A DNA stretch of 12,666 nucleotides from Candidatus Cloacimonadota bacterium (lineage in GTDB: Bacteria; Cloacimonadota; Cloacimonadia; Cloacimonadales; WRIO01), in contig JALNXV010000066.1 in assembly GCA_023230175.1 (NCBI GenBank), forward strand, positions 1-12,666, read 5' to 3'. How positions within the stretch are numbered: the stretch's first letter is position 1; every line of letters begins with the position of its first letter. Shown here in pieces: positions 6,977 to 12,666 of the stretch. The translations under genes were made by a program, and so were the position numbers. The notes under the pieces are model-generated. The model had not been told where the DNA came from. It worked only from the letters and a program-made list of their open reading frames with translations, and ran no database searches.

Positions 6977-7066
6977 CTATTTTTTCTTATGACGATTTTT
7001 TCTAAGTCTTTTTTTTCTTTTGTGAGTAGAAATTTTGTGTTTTTTTCTTTTTTTACCGCAAGGCAT
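6977..7066 (-). CDS. AURKAIP1/COX24-type small basic ribosomal protein (29 residues)
   Basis: A very short gene likely to be missed by automatic annotation. The product begins MPCGKKRKKHK and ends KRKKRLRKNRHKKK; 18 of its 29 residues are Lys, Arg or His. This is the pattern I know from the AURKAIP1/COX24 domain proteins of Bacteroidota and relatives, bacterial cousins of mitochondrial ribosomal protein mS38, which bind rRNA in the ribosome. The Cys at position 3 replaces the Ser more usual there. GGAGG (7071-7075) lies 4 nt before the ATG at 7066, and the stop is TAG at 6977-6979. It sits 11 nt after the HU gene and 12 nt before the transketolase N-subunit gene, in the same operon. Assignment rests on recognition of the composition and motif without an alignment. 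Confidence 0.88.
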   Translation of the reverse strand: MPCGKKRKKHKISTHKRKKRLRKNRHKKK

Positions 7067-7077
7067 TCATCCTCCAA

Positions 7078-7380
7078 TTAATCTTCAAGTTGATTAGGTT
7101 TTACGTTATCTACAATGTCCATTTTAAATTCACGAGAGAATTTAAATGTTGGCACAACTCTTTCAGGAACAGGTACAGTAGCGTTAGTTTTAGGGTTTCT
7201 ACCGGTACGAGGTTTACGTGCTTTGAGTTTAAAGGTACCAAAATGTCTAATTTCTATGTGGTTACCTGTCTTCATTTTTTCTTTAATAGTTTGTAATAAA
7301 GCATCTACGACAATAGCGACATCTTTACGAATAATGCCAGTTTCACCGGAAATTTCTTTTACCAAATCTGCTTTTGTCAT
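7078..7380 (-). CDS. HU/IHF-family nucleoid DNA-binding protein
   Basis: A 100-residue histone-like protein that binds and bends DNA as a dimer in the nucleoid. The N-terminal helical part (MTKADLVKEISGETG) is typical of the family. FGTFKLKARKPRTGRNPKT (47-65) is the family signature leading into the DNA-binding beta arm, with Pro63 as the residue expected to intercalate between base pairs. The length and the short acidic tail (QLED) suit either HU or an IHF-like single-gene homodimer; the two cannot be told apart here. A strong SD site, AGGAAGGAG (7387-7395), lies 6 nt before the start. It is the first gene of the HU - small ribosomal protein - transketolase cluster, so it likely drives high expression of the others. 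Confidence 0.95.
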   Translation of the reverse strand: MTKADLVKEISGETGIIRKDVAIVVDALLQTIKEKMKTGNHIEIRHFGTFKLKARKPRTGRNPKTNATVPVPERVVPTFKFSREFKMDIVDNVKPNQLED

Positions 7381-7417
7381 TTGAATCTCCTTCCTAATTC
7401 ATATAATAATTATAAGT

Positions 7418-7449
7418 AGTATATTTTTTAAAATTCGTTTTACTGTCAA
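7418..7449 (-). promoter_or_regulatory. Possible promoter of the HU operon
   Basis: On the minus strand a perfect TTGACA lies at 7449-7444 and TATACT at 7423-7418. The 20-nt spacing is longer than usual, and a further TATAAT occurs at 7414-7409. The -35 element is convincing; the -10 choice is uncertain. Confidence 0.35.
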
Positions 7450-7523
7450 GATTTTTTTTTTGCTAACTCATTGAAATTTTAAAAATTTATTTTTTCATAT
7501 CTCTTTGTACTAAAAAATATTAC

Positions 7524-8288
7524 TCAACTTTTATCGAATTTTAAACAATTTTCCGGATACAACACTTCTGTTAAATATAAACCATTTGGTAAGGCAGTAA
7601 AAAAATTCTTTTGTTCGTGTTTTTTCATATCAATCCACTCTTTTATTATCTCAGGTTTTAGATTTTTATGAGACACACTTATCATTGCACCAACAATCCT
7701 TCTAACCATATTATGTAAAAACCTATTTGCGGATATCTCGATAATAATGTCATTATCTACTTCATATATATCTAATTTATGTATATCGCATTCATAATTT
7801 TTAACTTCAGGATTTGGTTTGGAAAATGAAGTAAAATTATGCAATCCAACAAAATATGTTGCACATTGTTGAAATACATCAAGATTAATATTATATTTCG
7901 GGAAAAAACTTTTATATCTATAATTAAATGGTGTTTGTTTTTTAGTAATAATATATTTATATGTTCTCTCAATAGCATCGAATCGTGCATTAAAATTATC
8001 ATCTACTATAGCTACATCCAGAATTTGAATAGACTTTGGTAAAAGAGATTTTGAAGCTAAGATTATTTGTTGTTTATTCATATCAATAGGAAAATCTAAA
8101 TGAGCTATTTGAGAGCTTGAATGAACTCCGGTATCAGTCCTACCGGAACCTATAATCTTTATATTAGTCTTAGCAATTTTACTAAAAACTTGTTCTATTG
8201 TATTCTGAACTGTAGGTGTAATTACTTGAGTTTGCCATCCATAAAAACAACTCCCATCATAGGCTATTTTTAAAGCAATTCTTTTCAT
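7524..8288 (-). CDS. truA: tRNA pseudouridine(38-40) synthase TruA
   Basis: A 254-residue enzyme that isomerises uridine to pseudouridine at positions 38-40 in the anticodon stem-loop of many tRNAs. GSGRTDTGVH (47-56) holds the catalytic Asp52. The N-terminal strand IALKIAYDGSCFYGWQ (4-19), ERTYKYII in the middle and FLHNMVRRIVGAMI in the C-terminal half are all family signatures. The length is normal. It is the last gene of a tightly packed group, starting 8 nt after the stop of the membrane protein gene and without an obvious SD site, so it is probably translated by coupling. In Firmicutes truA often follows ecfT, which bears on the identity of the upstream gene. Confidence 0.96.
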   Translation of the reverse strand: MKRIALKIAYDGSCFYGWQTQVITPTVQNTIEQVFSKIAKTNIKIIGSGRTDTGVHSSSQIAHLDFPIDMNKQQIILASKSLLPKSIQILDVAIVDDNFNARFDAIERTYKYIITKKQTPFNYRYKSFFPKYNINLDVFQQCATYFVGLHNFTSFSKPNPEVKNYECDIHKLDIYEVDNDIIIEISANRFLHNMVRRIVGAMISVSHKNLKPEIIKEWIDMKKHEQKNFFTALPNGLYLTEVLYPENCLKFDKS

Positions 8289-8296
8289 TTAGTCAA

Positions 8297-9010
8297 TCAA
8301 ACAGAAACTAATAAAACATAAAGAGTAATAAAATAATACAAATATAAATTATGAAAGCTAAAGAAAGAATAAGATACTGATAATTGCATCTCTTTATTAT
8401 TACTTATTACATTTGAATAAACTTCATTTTCAAATCTATTAATATATTGAGGAATTTTACCATAAAAAACCTCAATAATATCTTTAACTTGTATGATAAT
8501 ACTTTCTAAATACCCAATAGATAGCTTATTAACTTTTAGATTAGTTTTTTTAAATTCTGACATTTTGCTCTTGAAAACTTCAAAAAAATACTGAATCAAA
8601 ATAAAAAGTGAGACAAGAGATAAAAACTTTGATTTAATTATTGAATTATTACTTTGACTACTATGTAATCTAAAATCTTTACTAATTCCCTCAAAATCAA
8701 AACTTTTTAAACAAAAAATCGATATTAGCAACATACATAGAAAACTAATGAGAAAATTTATTTGTGTATAAAAAGGAATACTAAAAACCAAGCCCATAAT
8801 CAAATATGAAATCCATAAAAACGAAAACTTAATTATTGTTTTAAAAAAGAAAACCAATATTGAGACCTGTGGCAATAAAAATATTATATTAAAAAACAAT
8901 ATCAAATATAAATTATGATTTCTCCATAAAAATATTAAGAACAAAGATAAAAACACCCAAATCAATTTTAAATATGTATTTTGATTTAAAAAAAAATTAC
9001 TTTTATTCAT
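8297..9010 (-). CDS. Polytopic membrane protein of unknown function, possibly EcfT/CbiQ-like
   Basis: A 237-residue, very hydrophobic protein with about six membrane segments: roughly 14-32, 35-56, 60-80, 83-102, 127-147 and 216-236. Between the last two lies a long, charged, probably cytoplasmic stretch of helices (about 148-212). This layout, four N-terminal segments then long cytoplasmic helices then a final segment, resembles the T component of energy-coupling-factor transporters. In Firmicutes ecfT lies directly before truA, as this gene does. However, the Ala-Arg-Gly/Ser coupling motifs of EcfT are not evident, and no ATPase or substrate-binding gene is present. The assignment is therefore tentative, and a lineage-specific membrane protein is equally possible. 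The start overlaps the TPR lipoprotein gene by 8 nt. Confidence 0.7.
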   Translation of the reverse strand: MNKSNFFLNQNTYLKLIWVFLSLFLIFLWRNHNLYLILFFNIIFLLPQVSILVFFFKTIIKFSFLWISYLIMGLVFSIPFYTQINFLISFLCMLLISIFCLKSFDFEGISKDFRLHSSQSNNSIIKSKFLSLVSLFILIQYFFEVFKSKMSEFKKTNLKVNKLSIGYLESIIIQVKDIIEVFYGKIPQYINRFENEVYSNVISNNKEMQLSVSYSFFSFHNLYLYYFITLYVLLVSV

Positions 9011-11072
9011 CGTTATCTATTATAAATTCGTCAGATGCTTTATTTAGGGTATCTTTAAGTGTTTCAGTATGTTCTAAATCTATAACATCAATGCTATCAA
9101 TCTGACTTTTCTGATTTTCTACTTCTATATTTAATGTATCTTTCAAAGAATCTTTTAAAGCCTCATTATTTCTAATTTCCTCTAAAATAAAAGGTAATCG
9201 ATCGTTAAAAATAAAATACTTGCCATCATAAAAATTCCTTGCAAAAACAGTATATTCACCGGAAGGAAAATGATGATACAAGGTATCTAAATATGGCTTA
9301 GCGTTTAATGTATCCTTCAAATCATAATAATTAATAAAGCCTAAAGTATATAAAACCTTTTCTTTTAAATCATTAATTTCTAATCTTGACAAAGAATCTA
9401 ATAGAGGTATTACTATCTCTATACTATCCGGATAAATCGACATAACATCACTATGTATTTTTCTGATTTCTTTTTCATATTGAGTTAAATAGCTAACATT
9501 TTCGCCATTTAAATATTCTCTTAATGACTCAGTAAATCTATTATCCGGATAATTTGCTTTCAAATAATTAAAACTCTCATTTACTTTAACACTATCATTA
9601 TACACTTGATTATATAAAACTGCTTTGATAAATTCAGTTTGAGGAATAAAAAGCGTATTATATTGTTCTAAATCATTATTTAAGAGATTAATAGATGATT
9701 GTGTTTTCTCTATTTTAACTGTAGTACTATCATTTTCAGTAGTTTTTGAGTTAGTAGATAAACTATCTTCAACAGAACTATATACTGTATCATTAACTGT
9801 ATCGGTTTGAATTATAAATAATGAATCTAAATACGAGTTTAAAGAATCTATTTTTGTAATAATATAATTTCTTTGTTCAGGAATCCTATTATAAATAGCC
9901 ATTGCCGAATCAGGTTGATTTAGAATATATAAGAAATACTCAGCTAATTTAAATTGTTCAGCAATTAATTGCTCTGCATCAACGTCCGTATTATGTCTAT
10001 GATATTGCATAATTTGACTAACAACAGAACTCCGAGTGATTGCTTTTTCTGCAAATTCAGATCTATTGTATTCTTTTCGAGCATTATTATAAGCATCAAC
10101 AGCTTCTTCATAATTTTGCAGTTTTGTGAAATATATTTCTGCTATATAATACATAGCTTCTGCTGAAATTGGAGTTTTTGCATTATTAGTTACAATAGTC
10201 TCAAGTGCTTCTATTGCATCTTCATACCTACCCATTTCAGCGATAACTCTTGCATATAATACATTTTGTTCTTGTAATTTATCAGTGCGAAATTCTTGTT
10301 TTTCTAAAATCTTAATATAGTCATAAGCTTTCTGATAATCAGCTAAATTAAAATAACTTAAAGCTATAAAATATTTTGCATCTAACAAATATCTTTTTGA
10401 GACCTTTGACTTATTTAATTGTAAAAAAACATTTAGAGATTCATTATAATTTTCGTTATCCAAATAGGTTTTACCAAGCATTAAATATGCCTCTGCAAAA
10501 TCTTTGCTATCAGGATACTTAGTAATCAACATAGTCAAATATGTTTGAGCTTGTAAATAATCTTTTTCAGATAAAAACATATTTGATAACTCTATTAATG
10601 CTTTTGGATGAGATTCTTTATATTCAACATTTTGAATAAAATCTCTTAAAGTAGTAAAGGCTTCTTGCTTTTTATTTAATTCAAATTTAATCTTAGCAGA
10701 ATAAATTATTGATTCGGCTAAATATGGACTGTCAGGATAGAAATTTTGTATGTCTTCAAATTTTTCTAAAGCTTGAATCTGATTGTTTCCTCTATAATAT
10801 AGTGATTTAGCTAACAAAAACAAGGCATCATCAACCCATTTTGAATCTTTGTATTCAGTAAGAATTACTCCACATTTACGAATTACTTTGTTATATTCCT
10901 CAATTGCTTGAGAATTTGGTCTGCCGTTTGAAGTTAATGGTTTCTCCTGTGCTGATTCAAAATATTTTTGAGCATTATAAAAAGTATTATAATATGCACA
11001 TGAAGAAAGCATGGCCATCAAGACCATGCATAATAAAACAAAAGGAGTATAAAAATGAAAAAGTATTTTCAT
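9003..11072 (-). CDS. TPR-repeat lipoprotein
   Basis: A 689-residue envelope protein. Lys2 and a hydrophobic stretch lead to Cys25 in the lipobox LSSC, so it should be lipid-anchored, probably in the outer membrane. The mature end AYYNTFYNAQKYF recurs in TPR lipoproteins of Bacteroidota and Ignavibacteria. From about residue 50 to 350 it is built of tandem tetratricopeptide helices, with patterns such as ALEKFEDIQNFYPDSPY, AQTYLTMLITKYPDS and EEAVDAYNNARKEY, similar to YbgF/BamD-type repeats. A Ser/Thr/Asp-rich segment (about 405-455) splits these from further helices, and the tail (about 640-689) is acidic. Such proteins act as scaffolds in envelope complexes; the partner here is unknown. 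The start is 1 nt after the hutH stop with no SD site, suggesting coupled translation. Not clearly PorW/SprE, which has a different N-terminus. Confidence 0.85.
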   Translation of the reverse strand: MKILFHFYTPFVLLCMVLMAMLSSCAYYNTFYNAQKYFESAQEKPLTSNGRPNSQAIEEYNKVIRKCGVILTEYKDSKWVDDALFLLAKSLYYRGNNQIQALEKFEDIQNFYPDSPYLAESIIYSAKIKFELNKKQEAFTTLRDFIQNVEYKESHPKALIELSNMFLSEKDYLQAQTYLTMLITKYPDSKDFAEAYLMLGKTYLDNENYNESLNVFLQLNKSKVSKRYLLDAKYFIALSYFNLADYQKAYDYIKILEKQEFRTDKLQEQNVLYARVIAEMGRYEDAIEALETIVTNNAKTPISAEAMYYIAEIYFTKLQNYEEAVDAYNNARKEYNRSEFAEKAITRSSVVSQIMQYHRHNTDVDAEQLIAEQFKLAEYFLYILNQPDSAMAIYNRIPEQRNYIITKIDSLNSYLDSLFIIQTDTVNDTVYSSVEDSLSTNSKTTENDSTTVKIEKTQSSINLLNNDLEQYNTLFIPQTEFIKAVLYNQVYNDSVKVNESFNYLKANYPDNRFTESLREYLNGENVSYLTQYEKEIRKIHSDVMSIYPDSIEIVIPLLDSLSRLEINDLKEKVLYTLGFINYYDLKDTLNAKPYLDTLYHHFPSGEYTVFARNFYDGKYFIFNDRLPFILEEIRNNEALKDSLKDTLNIEVENQKSQIDSIDVIDLEHTETLKDTLNKASDEFIIDNDE

Positions 11073-11073
11073 A

Positions 11074-12600
11074 TTATATTAAACTGTAATGCTTTGATAC
11101 TGTTTCAATAATTTTATTACTTTCAACAAATGATTTAGCATTTTCAATATCATTGTATATGATTCTATCTTTTTCAAGTTTAGCAACAATCTTTCTAAAT
11201 TCTTTATGAACATCATCCAAAACCGGCGATGAAGGTATATTACGCATTTCAAAAGCTTGACTTGCTGCCATAAGTTCAATACCTAAAACATAAGCTGTAT
11301 TGTTAATAATATTTCTTGCTTTTACAGCACCAATAGTTCCCATACTTACGTGATCTTCTTGATTAGCTGAGGTTGGAATCGAATCTACTGATGAAGGATG
11401 TGCAAGAACTTTATTTTCAGAAATTAAAGATGCAGCTGTAAGCTGAGCTATCATAAAACCGGAATCTAAACCTGGTCTTGGAGCTAAAAATGCATTTAAA
11501 TTACGATTTAAAGCAGGATTAAATAATTGTTCTACTCTTCTTTCTGCAATATTACCAAGCTCAGAGACACATATACCTAATAAATCTGAAACAAAAGCTA
11601 TCGGTTCACCATGGAAATTACCACCGGATAAAACTTTTTCTTCATCAGGAAATATCAATGGATTATCTGTTGCTGAATTTATTTCAACTTCTAAAACTTG
11701 ACGAATGTGCTTAAGATTTTGTCTTGTAGCACCATTAACTTGAGGTGTACACCTCAAACTATAAGCATCTTGAACATTTTCACATTGTTCATGAGACTGT
11801 CTTAACTTACTATCTTTTAATAAATTTCTTAAATTTTGAGCTGATTCTATTTGTCCTTGATGTGGTCTTACTTTATGAATTAAACTATCATAGGCTGTCG
11901 GAGTGCCTAATAATGCATCAACACTCATAGCAGCAGTAATATCAGCTACCTTACATAACTGTTCCGCACGTAATAGGGCTAAAGAAGCTATTCCCGTCAT
12001 AACTTGAGTGCCGTTATTTAAAGCTAATCCCTCTTTAGCCGCTAATTTCACCGGCTTAATATTAGCCAATTTCATTGCCTTATCACCTGACATAATTTCA
12101 CCTTTATATTCAGCTTCTCCATACCCTATTAAGACTAAAGCGAGATGTGATAAAGGGGCTAAATCACCACTTGCTCCTACAGAGCCTTTTTCAGGAATAC
12201 AAGGATGAATCCCTGCATTTAACATATCTATTAAAGTTTGTAGAGTCTCTAATTTTATACCGGAAAAGCCTTTTGCTAAGACATTAATTCTTAATAAATG
12301 AATAGCTCTCACCTCTTCTTTAGGAAGCAATTGACCTACTCCTGTAGCATGACTTAGTATCAAATTTTCTTGTAATTCTTCAATTTGTTCTACAGGAATT
12401 GTTATATTTGCAAACTTTCCAAAGCCTGTAGTTAAGCCATACACTATCTTTTTTTCTGAAATAATTTTATCAACAAATTTTCTGCATTTATTTACTTTCA
12501 ATTTGGAATCTTCTGATAATTTAATTTTTACGTGATTAACTGCGACTTCATAAATTTGTTCTAAAGTCAAAGAATTACCATCAATAATAATTTCTTTCAT
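11074..12600 (-). CDS. hutH: Histidine ammonia-lyase
   Basis: A 508-residue enzyme that removes ammonia from L-histidine to give urocanate, the first step of histidine breakdown. GSVGASGDLAPLSH contains Ala143-Ser144-Gly145, the triplet that forms the MIO cofactor by self-cyclisation. Tyr54 in YGLTTGFG and the ANQEDHVSMG stretch (Glu415) are conserved catalytic parts. The selectivity pair is Ser83-His84, as in histidine rather than tyrosine (His-Leu) or phenylalanine (Phe-Leu) ammonia-lyases, so the substrate call is good. Length is normal. AAGAGG shortly before the ATG supports the start. No hutU, hutI or regulator lies in the window. It heads a close-packed group with the TPR lipoprotein, a membrane protein and truA, an odd mix for a histidine catabolic gene. 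Confidence 0.95.
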   Translation of the reverse strand: MKEIIIDGNSLTLEQIYEVAVNHVKIKLSEDSKLKVNKCRKFVDKIISEKKIVYGLTTGFGKFANITIPVEQIEELQENLILSHATGVGQLLPKEEVRAIHLLRINVLAKGFSGIKLETLQTLIDMLNAGIHPCIPEKGSVGASGDLAPLSHLALVLIGYGEAEYKGEIMSGDKAMKLANIKPVKLAAKEGLALNNGTQVMTGIASLALLRAEQLCKVADITAAMSVDALLGTPTAYDSLIHKVRPHQGQIESAQNLRNLLKDSKLRQSHEQCENVQDAYSLRCTPQVNGATRQNLKHIRQVLEVEINSATDNPLIFPDEEKVLSGGNFHGEPIAFVSDLLGICVSELGNIAERRVEQLFNPALNRNLNAFLAPRPGLDSGFMIAQLTAASLISENKVLAHPSSVDSIPTSANQEDHVSMGTIGAVKARNIINNTAYVLGIELMAASQAFEMRNIPSSPVLDDVHKEFRKIVAKLEKDRIIYNDIENAKSFVESNKIIETVSKHYSLI

Positions 12601-12624
12601 TACAACCTCTTGATTTTTTTTTTA

Positions 12625-12654
12625 CAAACTCAAATATTTCAATAGAAATGTCAA
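12625..12654 (-). promoter_or_regulatory. Predicted promoter of the hutH-led operon
   Basis: On the minus strand TTGACA (12654-12649) is followed after 16 nt by TGAGTTTG (12632-12625), near the Bacteroidota TAnnTTTG element. No better sigma-70 -10 hexamer is placed at 17 nt. The block matches the DUF2089 promoter at 23 of 30 positions. Confidence 0.45.
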
Positions 12655-12666
12655 TAATTATTTTTA

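Noticed and set aside
7090..7384. Two plus-strand reading frames opposite the HU gene
   Set aside because: They are antisense shadows of a clear HU gene and resemble no protein family.
7478..7495. AT-only palindrome after truA as a terminator
   Set aside because: The stem is made solely of A-T pairs with almost no loop, so it is too weak to call.
7839..8042. Plus-strand frame opposite truA and an alternative minus-strand frame at 7772-8002
   Set aside because: Both lie inside the well-supported truA gene, with composition typical of out-of-frame AT-rich DNA.

Overview
The window comes from an AT-rich bacterial chromosome, most likely a member of the Bacteroidota/FCB assemblage such as Ignavibacteria or Kapabacteria. 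That placement is inferred from three things: a predicted lipoprotein whose mature end starts CAYYNTFYNAQKYF, a 29-residue lysine/arginine-rich AURKAIP1/COX24-type ribosomal protein typical of that group, and a lipoprotein form of NagZ. Several genes have clear Shine-Dalgarno sites (AAGGAG, GGAGG, AGGAAGGAG), which is less usual in classical Bacteroidia. No phage, CRISPR, tRNA or rRNA gene was seen.

Layout. Positions 89-1192 (+) encode a GH3 beta-N-acetylhexosaminidase lipoprotein. It converges, through a shared hairpin terminator, on a two-gene minus-strand unit at 1229-3047. That unit is a DUF2089-type zinc-ribbon/HTH regulator followed, 1 nt later, by a DUF4097 beta-solenoid protein. Both end in a similar short helical hairpin, so they look like one regulatory module. 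Divergent from it, 3263-4663 (+) encodes a flavin disulfide oxidoreductase that keeps the CxxxxC pair but lacks the C-terminal His/Glu dyad of dihydrolipoyl dehydrogenase. It ends in a strong hairpin.

Positions 4664-5204 hold no convincing gene but contain several hairpins, an inverted-repeat unit and an imperfect direct repeat. This looks like a small non-coding repeat element or the decayed remains of a mobile element.

Positions 5205-7380 (minus) form a compact cluster read from right to left: an HU-family DNA-binding protein, the 29-residue ribosomal protein, and a transketolase split into N- and C-terminal subunits that overlap by 4 nt. Positions 7524-12600 (minus) form a second tightly packed unit: histidine ammonia-lyase, a TPR lipoprotein (1-nt gap), a hydrophobic membrane protein (8-nt overlap) and truA (8-nt gap). 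The products are functionally unrelated on present knowledge. The membrane protein may be an EcfT-like transporter subunit, suggested mainly by its position next to truA.

Most genes are ordinary housekeeping genes. The items most worth a second look are the DUF2089/DUF4097 pair, the unusual disulfide oxidoreductase, the 541-nt repeat-rich gap and the tiny ribosomal protein gene.
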